Positions 20,168-30,417 are shown, counted from the first letter of the stretch. The stretch: 64,000 nucleotides of DNA from Symbiodinium natans (GCA_905221605.1 CAJNDS010000502.1:348501-412500); one strand, 5' to 3'. Notes: generated by a model not told the origin, from the sequence alone. Translations and numbers: made by a program.

Positions 20168-20493
20168 GGCTTAGGGTTTAGGGTTTTAGGGTTTTAGGGT
20201 TTTAGGGTTTTAGGGTTTTAGGGTTTTAGGGTTTTAGGGTTTTAGGGTTTTAGGGTTTTAGGGTTTTAGGGTTTTAGGGTTTTAGGGTTTTAGGGTTTTA
20301 GGGTTTTAGGGTTTTAGGGTTTTAGGGTTTAGGGTTTTAGGGTTTTAGGGTTTTAGGGTTTTAGGGTTTTAGGGTTTTAGGGTTTTAGGGTTTAGGGTTT
20401 TAGGGTTTTAGGGTTTTAGGGTTTTAGGGTTTTAGGGTTTTAGGGTTTTAGGGTTTTAGGGTTTTAGGGTCTTAGGGTTTTAGGGTTTTAGGG
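20168..20493 (+). repeat. TTTTAGGG octamer array
   Basis: About 40 tandem TTTTAGGG units (8 bases, not 7), with two TTTAGGG heptamers embedded. It is the only long array of this octamer in the window. TTTTAGGG is known as the Chlamydomonas-type telomere repeat. Confidence 0.95.
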
Positions 20494-20562
20494 TTGTACG
20501 GTTGTACGGTTTTTCGGTTTTACGGTTTTACGGTTTTACGGTTTTACGGTTTTACGGTTTTA
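20494..20562 (+). repeat. TTTTACGG octamer array
   Basis: The array switches to TTGTACGG and then TTTTACGG units, a point-mutated octamer amplified in step. Confidence 0.95.
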
Positions 20563-20687
20563 GTCATCTATGAGCCTCTCGGACTTCAAGTACATCAATG
20601 TCCAAGCTGCGGCTGTGCTTCAGTGGCGGGCATCGCCGATCGTGTTGCGTGTCGTTCGGCGTTGCATTTGCCGATGGCCGGTTTAGA

Positions 20688-20738
20688 GTTTAGGGTTTAG
20701 GGTTTAGGGTTTAGGGTTTAGGGTTTAGGGTTTAGGGT
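20688..20738 (+). repeat. TTTAGGG array
   Basis: Seven heptamer units close to the octamer array. Confidence 0.95.
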
Positions 20739-21109
20739 GGCTATAAGCCGATGGCCGATTTAGGGTTTCAGGTTTGGGGTTTAGGGGTTAGCATGGCCCT
20801 AAAGGGACAATTCAAACCCAAGCTCCAACTAAAACCATGCGTCCCTATTGTGCTTTTGCTAAGGGCGATGGCCCTCCATGTCACAACTGCCCGTGAGTAT
20901 TTTCTATTCCCTCCTGTGATGTTGAAAGGAACCCTAAACCCTCAACCTGACGATTCGGATTCCCGACGCTTCCGAGTGAGTAGAACCATAAGCCCTAAAC
21001 CTTAAACCCTAAACCCTAAACCCTAGAGCCACGAAGCCATGAAGCACAACCATAAAGCCACAAAGCCACACACACCCCAGGTCGCAGATGTGTACGTGTT
21101 TATTGCGTG

Positions 21110-21124
21110 TATATACATATATCT

Positions 21125-21173
<49 letters not shown>

Positions 21174-21245
21174 TATACATATACATGTATATTTATTTTT
21201 ATATATATATATATACATATGTATATATATATATATATATATATG
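21110..21245 (+). repeat. AT-rich microsatellite
   Basis: (TA)n, (ATCTAT)n and (ATACAT)n simple sequence. ORFs translated from it (Tyr/Ile-rich) are artefacts. Confidence 0.95.
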
Positions 21246-21658
21246 CCCTTCCCCCTGTTATTAAACCCACCCCCTCCCAATAGAAACTCGGCATGTGTTT
21301 TTAGTATTAGGGGGTATGTTTTTGTCCATATGCCATCTTTTTGGGATAGGGTTTAGATTGGCTTGAAGGTTTTGAGGCCCCCCTAATTCGGAATAGGGTT
21401 TAAAAGGCGGAGTCGGTTTCGGCAGGAGGTTTTCGACAGTGTTTTTTATGCCCTTATTGTAATATGGTCTCTGGGCTACCAAGAATCTCTAAGCCCGCGA
21501 ACTTCGGAAGCCTAAGCCAGCAAAGACACAGCCCGAAGCCCTGCGAGGGCTCCAAAACCCCCCCTCGCAACCTTTGAAGGGCGCGGTTCAGGGTTTAGGG
21601 TTTAGGGTTTAGGGTTTCCGGTTTAGGGTTTGACCCTCCCGTAAAACCCCCCCCCTGG

Positions 21659-21716
21659 CTGCAAGCCATGCGGCTTGAAGCCTCGCAGGAGATCGGCGCA
21701 GTGCTGACGGACGGGG
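21659..21716 (+). CDS. Candidate exon
   Basis: The frame reads LQAMRLEASQEIGAVL then TDGA and passes into G-rich TTTGGGG repeat. A GC donor is possible at CGGG|GCATTT. Confidence 0.45.
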
Positions 21717-22033
21717 CATTTGGGGGTTTTGGGGGGTTTGGGGTTGAGATTTAGGGGTTTAGGATTTAGGATTTAGGGCTTGGGATTTAGGATTTAGGGT
21801 TTAGGGCTGGGGAGTTTGGGGTTTTGGGGGTTAGGGGTTGTGGTTCAGGGTTTTCGGGTTTTCGGGTTTGAGATTCGTGGCCTGGAAGGTGGGTGGGAGG
21901 GCTTCTGCCTTATTTATTTTATTTTATTTTTTTTGTTGGGGGGGGGGTTGTGGTTAGTTGTGTAGGGCGCGCGCTTGGGTGGCCCTGAAACGGGTTCAGG
22001 GTTTAGGATTTCGGTCTTCTTTCGCTTTGCCAA

Positions 22034-22115
22034 CCTAAACCCTAAACCCTAAATCCTAAACCCTAAACCCTAAACCCTAAACCCTAAACCCTAAGCCCTA
22101 AGCCCTAAACCCGAA
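22034..22115 (+). repeat. (CCCTAAA)n array
   Basis: Array ahead of the exon at 22138, with CCCTAAG variants. Confidence 0.9.
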
Positions 22116-22137
22116 ACCCCAAACTCGAAACCCTTAG

Positions 22138-22177
22138 CTGCACGCGCAGGACGTGGGATACCAGGGCACCGTGGAGG
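22138..22177 (+). CDS. Candidate short exon
   Basis: After CCCTTAG the frame reads LHAQDVGYQGTVEA, followed by a GAG|GCAGGG (GC) or CAG|GGCTTT edge. Confidence 0.4.
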
Positions 22178-22200
22178 CAGGGCTTTTGGGGTTTGAGGGA

Positions 22201-22308
22201 GAGAACGGCGCTGGACCCAAATTTTGTAAGGATCTCTTTGGAGTGTATGACATTCCTTCAAAGGTCTTGGACTCCCCAGGCTCCGTGTTGAGGAGGTCTC
22301 AGATGTAG
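22201..22308 (+). CDS. Candidate terminal exon with TAG stop
   Basis: Reads ENGAGPKFCKDLFGVY, DIPSKVLDSPGSVLRR, SQM and TAG. Protein-like; family not recognised. Confidence 0.5.
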   Translation, partial: ENGAGPKFCKDLFGVYDIPSKVLDSPGSVLRRSQM

Positions 22309-22419
22309 GGCTTGGGGGATGGACCTCTCGGCTTAAACCCTGTATCTAGTAGCCGGGCCTGGCCCCCCTAAGCCCCATAAACCCAGAACCCTGAGACCCT
22401 TTTATGCGCCCACGTTCCG

Positions 22420-22900
22420 CGTAATCGACCCCCCCCCCCCCCAATGGTATCCCCCCCCCCCCCCGGCAACTGCCTGTTAACCCTAAAAACACCACGGACC
22501 CCGGGGGGGGGACAGAGAAGCCTCAGCCTAAACCCCAAACCCTGAACCCTAGCCCTAAAACTTAAACCCACCAATGAGCGACGGGAGGAAGAAGGGTAAA
22601 TCCGAAATCTTTGCTGCTTTAACTCTGAACCCTCAACCGTAAACCCAGCACGAACCACAGGGGGGAGAGGGGAAACCGTAACCCTATCATTACCCCGAAC
22701 CTTGAACCCAAATCAAACTCTAAACCCACAGTGAACCAACGGACCAGAGTGAAAATCCTGAACCCTAATGCTTAACCCTAAACCCCTAAACCCTAACCCA
22801 TGAACCACAGACCATGAACCACGGGGGGGGGGACCCAAAACCCACCATGAAACCACAGGGGGGGGGGATACCATGGGGGGGGAGGGGGGGGGGGGGCGCC
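22420..22900 (+). other. Spacer rich in C/G homopolymers
   Basis: Runs of 12 to 15 C (about 22429-22463) and of G (22823-22896) with degenerate CCCTAAA. No exon was identified. Confidence 0.6.
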
Positions 22901-23401
22901 TATGCTGGCCCATTTAGCCCTCAACTGCATTGTGTTCTTTCCCATGGCATGGCCGCTCAAATTTGGGAACGTACTTTCGACCTTTGACGAACCCTGAAGC
23001 GCTCAACCCGAACACGGCTTCCTTGTCCTCGAGCCGGGTCCATAGTGATTGGGTGACTTGGCACTTTGAGCCACTAGGCCCCACGGGGCTCACCAGTAAG
23101 CCCTTGGCCAACTCCGGGGCAAGACATATCGGGTGTTTGAGACCAAGGTTCGTCCAACTTTTGGGGATCAGGTTGTTTGGCTCATGTTTAGTTCATGGCT
23201 TCGGGTTTAAGACCCAATAGTTCTACCCCTGAGTTTGGGCAAACCCCGGACCCTGAACTCTGAACCCCACGCCCTAAATCTTAAGTCCCAGAGTCATCAT
23301 CCCTGAACCCCGAAACTCCGTCAAGCTTTGAATCCTAAGGCCCGAGACCGGGTTACGGAAACCGTTTAAGTCTGTAAACCCGTAAACCCTAACACATCTC
23401 T

Positions 23402-23480
23402 GAATATCTCGGAGAGGTCGTTGGAAAGACGGTCGCCGTGGTGGAGGAGAAGGTTCAGGCTCGCCTGCGAGAGGAACCCT
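23402..23480 (+). CDS. Candidate exon
   Basis: Reads EYLGEVVGKTVAVVEE then KVQARLREEP. The frame stays open further but the composition then becomes AT-rich and unlike coding. Confidence 0.45.
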
Positions 23481-24375
23481 TAAACAGACGATTTCGGCGG
23501 AGGGGGGATTTTAAAATTTGTACAGGGCTTGATTTGAAAGATTTTTTGGGTTTTTATGTACCCCCTAATCCGTATATAATCTTAATCCTTGGCCACAAAA
23601 TAGTCATAGGCGCCCGAGCCTACCCTAGCACGGTAAGCTCTCAAAAGTTTGAACATCATTACCCTCCTACCCCAAAGTTGGTTACTAACGGGAGTCCCAG
23701 CCCCAATCGTCCTTAAGCCATGTTCCAGCTTGATGGAGTCGCCTGTCGGGCTTGGGATTCCTAACAAGTGGGGCTAAGGGTGTAGGGAGGTTTTGGGGAG
23801 CTTTAGGTTTCCGGACTTTTGCAGCACTTCGGGGGTTAGACTCTGTGGACCAGGACACCACCACTGAATCCCGCAAAAAGGACCCCCCCCCCTACTCGGA
23901 TTCCTTTAGGGTTCAGGGTTTGGGGTTCAGGGTTTAGGGTTCAGGGTCCTTGCAATCCAGGGAACCACTCGTTTTTCTCGGGGGCCTCAGCCCTAAAGCA
24001 CTTCGGGTTTAAGCTTTGGTTTTTGGGGGCACGTGGCCGTTCTGATTGGTTTAGGAGACCTGCACCTGAAGTGAGAGGTTTGTGAGATGTGCTGCGGTTT
24101 CGGGTTTAGGGTTCTGGGGCTGCTGTGGTTTCAGGACATGGGTCTGACCAGGTGGTTTACCCCATCACAGACTTGAGAAAACAAGATACAGACCTACACA
24201 AATACTTACGGCAACTTGAAAGCGTCATAATCGCCTCATTGAGTGAGGTTTCTGGCATAACAGCTTTCAGGGAGGAAGGCCTGACAGGTTAGCCCCCTTC
24301 CGTCCACTGTAGTCAGACGGTAAGTTCCTGCCAAGGGCTCCAGGGTCTATATCAAAATGAAAACCCTAAAGCCCC

Positions 24376-24705
24376 GCTTACTGGGACTCGATCGACAAGG
24401 GCGAAACGAGCCTGAGCGATGATGAGGCCTGGGACGCCTTGTGGGAGGTCGATCTGGAGACGTCGGATGAGGCAGCGGTCTATTCGCAGCTCACACAGGA
24501 GCTGCAGCGCACTCGCAACGACAGCTCCGTCGCCCTCCGTCGCATCTTTAGGTCTATGTGCCTCCACTGGCATCCAGTCGACAGGATCGAAGAGTCCCAC
24601 GAGGCATTCAAGTGGAGCACCAGCCTTCCTTTCGAACAACCTCTCGAGGACGAGCCCCGAACCCTTCGCCCCCCAAACTCCCACCCTCAGCCCCAAACAC
24701 CTTGA
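24376..24705 (+). CDS. Long exon with degenerate J-domain-like segment
   Basis: The frame is open for 109 codons to a TGA at 24703. It starts AYWDSIDKGETSLSDD, EAWDALWEVDLETSDE, AAVYSQLTQELQRTRN. The segment SVALRRIFRSMCLHWH followed by PVDRIEESHEAFKW resembles helices II-III of a DnaJ J domain, with HPV where the catalytic HPD should be, so co-chaperone activity would not be expected. The Pro-rich end after QPLEDEP probably already reads repeat-like sequence. A donor at TTTAG|GTCTAT (24551) is possible. This is the longest convincing exon in the telomeric region. Confidence 0.55.
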   Translation, partial: AYWDSIDKGETSLSDDEAWDALWEVDLETSDEAAVYSQLTQELQRTRNDSSVALRRIFRSMCLHWHPVDRIEESHEAFKWSTSLPFEQPLEDEPRTLRPPNSHPQPQTP

Positions 24706-24707
24706 GC

Positions 24708-24975
24708 CTAAACCCTAAACCCTAAACCCTAAACCCTAAACCCTAAACCCTAAACCCTAAACCCTAAACCCTAAACCCTAAACCCTAAACCCTAAACCCT
24801 AAACCCTAAACCCTAAACCCTAAACCCTAACACTAAACCCTAAACCCTAAACCCTAAACCCTAAACCCTAAACCCTAAACCCTAAACCCTAAACCCTAAA
24901 CCCTAAACCCTAAACCCTAAACCCTAAACCCTAAACCCTAAACCCTAAACCCTAAACCCACAAACCCTAAACCCC
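24708..24975 (+). repeat. Long CCCTAAA array
   Basis: About 35 units, nearly perfect, broken once by a CCCTAACACTAAA variant near 24830. One of the two longest arrays in the window. Confidence 0.98.
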
Positions 24976-25218
24976 AAATTTCCAGGACCCAAGCCCTGGG
25001 TCCCATCCAAACCCCCATCAGAAAATTTTTTAGGGTTTCAGGGTTACCCTGAACCTTGAAATCTTGAGCCGGGATAGACCCCCTCCTCGTCCCTTGATGC
25101 TTTGGGGTCTCTGACTTACTGGGGGTTAAGCGTTCGGGTGCCCCCCCCGCCCCCCCCCAAAGCCCTAAACCCCCAAAACTCTCAGACCCCCCCGCCCCCC
25201 CCAAAGACAATGAAACAG

Positions 25219-25319
25219 GTTCCTGTGACGACGGTGACGACAAGCGCTGCGGTGACGACAAGCTCCGCGGCAACGACAAGCTCCACGTCCACCTCAGAAG
25301 CTTGGACCAACTGCGGCAG
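25219..25319 (+). CDS. Candidate exon, Thr/Ser-rich or Asp-rich
   Basis: Bounded by AACAG|GTTCC and GGCAG|GTTGAG. Two frames are open: VPVTTVTTSAAVTTSS (mucin-like) and SCDDGDDKRCGDDKLR. The repeats inside are GACGACAAGC-like, so simple-sequence origin is possible. Confidence 0.4.
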
Positions 25320-25636
25320 GTTGAGGAATTGAGAGTATATATATATATATATATAGATAGGTTTCTCTGTGTTTGTTTTTAAGGGGTTGAAGTTTCGAGC
25401 TCGAGGTGCGGGGGTTTGAGGGCTCCGGGAGTAATTGATATGGCCCGAAAGCAGATTTCCTAAAGCCCTCAAAGTCACCAATCACAAACCTTCTACCCTC
25501 AATCCTAGAACCTTGATCCCTAACCTCTTGTAAACTGCAAGACCAAGAATCCGATGAACCAAACTGCAATACCACGAATCCGATGAACCCCCCCCCAAAA
25601 AAAAAAGGCAAAGGTCTAAACCCAAATCTCGCCTAG

Positions 25637-25704
25637 GAAAGCTCATCCACAACATCCACGACGACGGGCGCGGACGAATCCACGAGCTCGCCGGGAATCC
25701 CTGA
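25637..25704 (+). CDS. Candidate exon, Ser/Thr-rich
   Basis: After CGCCTAG|G one frame reads ESSSTTSTTTGADEST then SSPGIPEG. Another reads KLIHNIHDDGRGRIHE then LAGNP and TGA. The donor is CTGAGG|GTTTGG. Confidence 0.4.
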
Positions 25705-25773
25705 GGGTTTGGGGGGTTTAGGGCAAACCCAGAATAAAGCATAAACCCTAAACCCTGTCCCACCCTCATTCAG

Positions 25774-25956
25774 GTGCGTGCGCACATTCGGCTCGATATC
25801 CGCGATCTCGCACAGGCCTCGTCCGCCGTTCCAGATGCTCGGCCTCGCGGCTTACATCGCGAACAACAAGGCTTTTGTGTGGTTCCATGTGACCCCTCAC
25901 GACCTTCCCTTCTGGTGATCCACAGCGACACTTGCAATGCGCGTGGCGTGTTGTGA
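25774..25956 (+). CDS. Candidate exon with strong acceptor
   Basis: The pyrimidine tract CCCACCCTCATTCAG|G precedes VRAHIRLDIRDLAQAS, SAVPDARPRGLHREQQ, GFCVVPCDPSRPSLLV and IHSDTCNARGVL with TGA. A donor at CTTCTG|GTGATC (25914) is an alternative right edge. A second frame is also open. Family not recognised. Confidence 0.5.
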   Translation: MRAHIRLDIRDLAQASSAVPDARPRGLHREQQGFCVVPCDPSRPSLLVIHSDTCNARGVL

Positions 25957-26157
25957 GCTGTTTCGTGCCGTTTACTAAAGTCGAACCCTAAACCTTCTGC
26001 TGGCATTGCTTTGCACGGTTCTTAGGGTTTCTTGGGGTTGTGGAACCCTAGACCTTAAACCGCGATTTTCTCGTGGTCCCGTTACACCCCGAACACTCCC
26101 AGCCCTATGAACCCCCGAGTCGCAGGCAGGAGGCAAATTGGGAACTAACTTGATTTG

Positions 26158-26215
26158 TGAACCCTAAACCCTAAACCCTAAACCCTAAACCCTGAACCCT
26201 GAACCCTGAACCCTG
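26158..26215 (+). repeat. CCCTAAA/CCCTGAA array
   Basis: Four CCCTAAA units then four CCCTGAA units. Confidence 0.9.
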
Positions 26216-26282
26216 GTTCTAGGGCGTACACTAAGCCCCCAATAAAAGAACCCCTGTAAACCTTAAAAGCCCTTCTTCGAAG

Positions 26283-26330
26283 GGTCACCTGTGCCGACTC
26301 TGGGTGCTCCAAACGCACGAAGTCGAGAGC
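26283..26330 (+). CDS. Candidate short exon
   Basis: After TTCGAAG|G the frame reads SPVPTLGAPNARSRER. A TTTAGGG array (26340-26406) follows, the usual exon-intron arrangement. Confidence 0.4.
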
Positions 26331-26977
26331 GCAAGCTTTGGGGTTTAGGGTTTAGGGGGTAGGGTTTAGGGTTTAGGGTTTAGGGTTTGGGGTTTAGGGT
26401 TTAGGGCGAAGTGCGGTGCAGCTGCAACGAACGGGCTCTCGGAGCCCATTTGTCCCAAAGCCCTAAGCTTGGGAGGTTCTCTAAAGTATGTTACTTTTTT
26501 TGGGGGATCCGATTTTGAGACCCACAATCCCTTCGCATCTCCTGCTGTTCTTGGGCCATAGGGGGAAGCCTAGCGTTCAGGCTTCAGCACTTAAGGTTTA
26601 TCAGGCTTCAGCACTTAAGGTTTAGGGTTTAGCGTTGAGGGTTTAGGGTTTAGGGTTTAGGGCGTTTTTCAGTTTAGGGGTCCTCCCCCCACCACCACCA
26701 AAAACAAGTCAGGCCCCGGTGAAGTGGCATGTGGGGGGTATAGGCCATATAGAGGACGCCGAATTGCTAAGAGTACTCCCTTCGGGTTCCTGAATAGATT
26801 ATTTTTATAACCCCCCAAAAACCCTGTTCTAATGATTAAGGCCCCTATGGTCGGCCCCGGAAAGCCCTTCAAGCCTCAGCTCCAGCCCCCGAAGCCCCGA
26901 AGCCTCGACCCTCGCGGCCAGCAGCGCACGTTGCCCGTGCAAGCTTAGGGTTTGGGGGTTTAGGGTTCAGGGTTTAG

Positions 26978-27020
26978 GATGGCTTCAGGGCTCGTGGACA
27001 TACTGATTCTTTGCAGGAAG
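26978..27020 (+). CDS. Candidate short exon, possible N terminus
   Basis: After GGTTTAG|G the frame reads MASGLVDILILCRK, ending at GGAAG|GTGGTG. Here the TTTAGGG array lies upstream of the exon. Confidence 0.45.
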
Positions 27021-27253
27021 GTGGTGCCCGACACCTGTGTTTCAGGAAGTCCCACATCGAAACCTTGGAGAATTGCCAAAAATCGAAGCCCTAAACCCTG
27101 AAATCCTGCACGCCCTGAACTACGTTGACCTGAACAGCACATAAAGCCACGAAGCCTTTCAGCCCTAAACCTCGCAACCCTGAGCCCTTAAAGCCCGACA
27201 AAGATTAGCCCCTTGTACATCCTGAGCCCCAAGAAGCACAATTTTTACCTTCC

Positions 27254-27373
27254 ATGACTCAAAGCTTCTGGAAGTCTTCGGATTCCCCCGCACCTGCGCC
27301 CATGAGGTCATCTTCCACGGAAGAGGTCACTCCCACTCACACGGATGATGCCATGGGCCAGAGGCCGGGAGGG
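27254..27373 (+). CDS. Candidate first exon
   Basis: ATG opens MTQSFWKSSDSPAPAP, MRSSSTEEVTPTHTDD, AMGQRPGG and ends at GAGGG|GTTTGA. The Ser/Thr/Pro-rich N-terminal region suggests disorder. A second open piece (27432-27530, MGSSPCYASQNSDAF) may be another exon. Confidence 0.5.
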
Positions 27374-27551
27374 GTTTGAGGACTTTAGGGTCTGGGGTTT
27401 ACTTGAGGGGTCCACCCTACACCCTAAACCCATGGGTAGTAGTCCGTGCTACGCAAGTCAGAACTCAGATGCCTTCATTCCGATAGCGAAGATGCCCGAA
27501 ATCCTAAATCCCTACTCACAACTGTCCCCGTGAACCGGTAGGTGGCTTTAG

Positions 27552-27696
27552 GACCAAGCCTGATGTGCGGCTGGACCGCGAAGACTTTCACGGCATCGAA
27601 GGCGTGCGATTGCGCGCAGCGCAGACACAAGGTCCCAAGTTTTTACGTGAAACGACTGCCGTCAGAATGAACGCAGCCGCTTCCTGGAATGGCCGG
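27552..27696 (+). CDS. Exon 5' of a 33-base telomeric intron
   Basis: After GGCTTTAG|G the frame reads TKPDVRLDREDFHGIE, GVRLRAAQTQGPKFLR, ETTAVRMNAAASWNGR and ends in phase 0 at GCCGG|GTTTAG. This is one of the most convincing coding segments of the region. Unidentified. Confidence 0.65.
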
Positions 27697-27729
27697 GTTT
27701 AGGGTTTAGGGTTTAGGGTTTCGGGGAAG
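27697..27729 (+). repeat. 33-base TTTAGGG insertion/intron
   Basis: GTTTAGG repeated about four times and ending CGGGGAAG. Read as a GT-AG intron it restores one continuous frame of about 118 codons across it. Read as exon it inserts a TAG stop. Confidence 0.6.
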
Positions 27730-27942
27730 CGGGCTCCAAAGAAGTGCCGGAGAAAAAGCCTCAGGGCACTCCGCAACGGCGCCAAGCTACCAACGACCCA
27801 GGCACCGACATCGGTACATCATTTTAGCAGAGTGTCCACTGCCAGCGTTGGCCAGATCACGGCTTTCCGCAAAGCTACTTGTGGCTGCATTCGGAAGAGG
27901 GCCAAGCCAGGTTATGCCCCTGACCCCCAACAGGCCGCATGA
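27730..27942 (+). CDS. Exon 3' of a 33-base telomeric intron, with stop
   Basis: Phase 0 continuation for 70 codons: RAPKKCRRKSLRALRN, GAKLPTTQAPTSVHHF, SRVSTASVGQITAFRK, ATCGCIRKRAKPGYAP, DPQQAA and TGA. Basic, with no known domain seen. No telomeric word occurs inside. Confidence 0.6.
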   Translation, partial: RAPKKCRRKSLRALRNGAKLPTTQAPTSVHHFSRVSTASVGQITAFRKATCGCIRKRAKPGYAPDPQQAA

Positions 27943-28325
27943 TGGCCTGTCGGGCAGATTAGAGCTTAGGGCTTAGGGTTTGTTTGCTGCCGGCTCCTAC
28001 TCTGACACGGTGCCTCATACGTGCGGTACGCACAAATGTTGACCACCTGTTCAGTATGTAGGGAATTGGCTTTGTGAGCAGCCTCCCGAGACCCTAAACC
28101 CTTAACCCTCCTTTGCCTCTGGAGACTGAAGCCCCGGATCCCAGAACCCTGGCCCCTACTTCTAAGACTCGAAGCCTAAGCCTCGGTAAACTGAACCCCT
28201 AACCAACCGCACCCCCCCCCCCTCAAACCTTTCCCAAACCTCCAAAAGCCTCCAAACCCCCACCCTAAACCCCTAAGCCCCAAAGGGTCCAAGCCCTAAC
28301 TCCAAACCAAAGATTCTTGCAACAG

Positions 28326-28386
28326 GCTTCTCTTACCCACCCTGCTGGCCATCCTGGCAGTGTCATCCTTGTGAGGCCAGGGCAGC
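28326..28386 (+). CDS. Candidate exon
   Basis: After TTGCAACAG|G the frame reads ASLTHPAGHPGSVILV then RPGQ, ending at CAGC|GTTTAG. Confidence 0.5.
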
Positions 28387-28532
28387 GTTTAGGCTCTTGG
28401 GTTTAGGGTGCGGGGTTTGGGGTCAGGGTTTAGGGTTTCGGATTTCGGGATGATCTTGTGCTGGGTTTCGGGTTCCGCGCACAGGGTTGAGGGTTTGGGG
28501 TTTGGAGGCCTAGGTCAGAGCTTAAGGCCCAG

Positions 28533-28608
28533 GGTTCCGTCCAGCTTCGTCTGGGGGCTGTTCCAAGAGAATGCCCACTTTGAGAATGCAGCGACCCTTA
28601 AATCCTAA
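28533..28608 (+). CDS. Candidate terminal exon with TAA stop
   Basis: After GGCCCAG|G the frame reads VPSSFVWGLFQENAHF then ENAATLKS and TAA. Confidence 0.5.
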
Positions 28609-28874
28609 CCCCTGAACCCTAAACCCTAATTAAACCCAACACCCTGATCCCTTCAAACCCTGAACCCCAAAGCCCGAGAACAATGAACCCTAGGCCCGAT
28701 CCCTTGAGACCCAAATGTGCAGTATCGACCGGATCCAGGAGTGAAGAAACATCCTCGGGTTTAAATTGAAATTGTAAACGGTTTTGGGTTGTCCACTGTC
28801 TAGGATTTGCCGAGACTCCCCCAAATCATTTTTTGAGCTGAGGGCTTAGGAAGGTGCAATTGTAGGGGCTCAGC

Positions 28875-29130
28875 AGACCTTCAAAAATTGAATTCTAGAG
28901 GTTTTTGATTCAATATTCAGAGATTCCCAGACCTTCAATATTTCAAATCTGAGGTTTTTATCGAGATCCAAAGATCATCAGACCTTCAAAAATGGAATTC
29001 TAGAGATTTTGATTCGATATCCAAAGATCCCCAGATCTTCAATATTTCAATTCTGGACAATTTAATCAGATATCCAGAGATTCCCAGATCTTCAAAATTT
29101 GAACTCTAGAGATTTTGATTCACTATCTCG
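28875..29130 (+). repeat. 53-base tandem repeat, about five copies
   Basis: Units start AGACCTTCAA and contain AATTCTAGAG and GATATCCA/GAGATTCCC. They are AT-rich and diverged, unlike anything else in the window. Confidence 0.85.
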
Positions 29131-29629
29131 TCCTTGCCAAAATCCTGGTCGTAAATCCTTTACAATTGAAACATGCAGCCGAACGGTTGGGGACTTCAGT
29201 AGCCCAAACGTGATTGAATTGAAAGCGCACTTGGCCGCAGAAGGTAATAAGAATCGCCCTCGATCAGGCCTTAACCTGAGATGGCGTGGATGTTACTCGA
29301 GGCTTGCGTCCGAACCGTCCGGAAGCCTAGATCCCAATGTAAAGCCGAACGCGGAACGCCACGAAAACTGTCTCCAGGTCTTCAGATGTTCTTTGGCACT
29401 TCGGACTCCGGTAAATTGCCTCGGAGGTCTATAGCTATTTCTTTATCAAGGCAGACAACGCGCGGGATGGTGGCAACTCATCCCAGCTGGAAGGCACAGC
29501 TGCTCTGAGCGATGTCGGGGCAGTTGGGGAGTTTAGGCTTTGTTGCCTTTTGAGGATCAGGCTTTACGTCGGAGAAGGTGTGATCATTTTGTTGAGCATC
29601 TGTCGTGAGCATGTCGCGAGCAAAAGTTC

Positions 29630-29953
29630 GGTTCTCTATAATTGGCAGGTTAATCGCCAAGATGGTCTGGTTGGCTGCCTGAGGATTTTGATGTTTTGAT
29701 GTGCGAGGACACGTCTTTCTGTTGTTTAGCGTAGTCATGGCAGGTGGTCTTTGGTAGCACCTCATGGCCGTTGCCTGAAATTCTAGCGATACTCTGCATG
29801 GTGCATGGATGCGTCTGTCTAAGGTCAATGCCCCATCGTGGCTCAAGAGTACCGCCCTCGGCTGTGATTGGCACGCTTCAACCTGTCATTGTAGCCCTGT
29901 GCAACCGCAGGCAAGCACGGCGCTGAACCGCCGATCCCTGAGTCCCAAAGAGG
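29630..29953 (+). repeat. Duplicated block, copy 1
   Basis: Near-identical to 30551-30821: both carry AATTGGCAGGTTAATCGCC at the left and GATCCCTGAGTCCCAAAGAG at the right. Copy 1 has extra internal sequence around 29765 and 29810-29855. Confidence 0.9.
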
Positions 29954-30035
29954 GCTTGCTTATAGTGTAGAGATCTTAGACTATACTGTATCTACTCTTT
30001 TGGACACTAGTTTTGCATAGCCATAACGTGTCACG

Positions 30036-30178
30036 GGTGACCCGCCCCCGGGAGTTTGCCTAGGTCTTTCTTGCTGTTGGGTTCTGGTAGCTGCAAACAG
30101 AGTTGGTTCTAGCTTTCTGTTGCAATCGTTTAGGTGAGCTTTTGGTTTTGTAGAGGCAAACTCCTGGGTTTGCGGGTG
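30036..30178. mobile_element. MITE-like element, family 4
   Basis: The left end CCCGCCCCCGGGAGTTTGCC pairs with the right end GGCAAACTCCTGGGTTTGCG (extending to GGGTGG). The interior is about 100 bases with no ORF. It lies between the two copies of the duplicated block. Confidence 0.6.
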
Positions 30179-30347
30179 GTGGTACCACATAACCGCCCAC
30201 CCTAATTATCTTTTGCTGAATTCAACTTTTCTTTTGCAATTTTAGAAGGCTGCTTTCAGTAGCGCCTTTTCTCCGCACGCAGCCGCGCGCATGTCAAAAA
30301 AAAGGGAGCGGTGCGTCGTGCGAGCGTGATTGGTTTCTGTTGTGTCT

Positions 30348-30365
30348 GTGAGAGAGAGAGAAAGA

Positions 30366-30417
<52 letters not shown>

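Noticed and set aside
20168-20562. CRISPR-like array
   Set aside because: Units are 8 bases with no spacers; it is a simple tandem repeat in a eukaryotic context.
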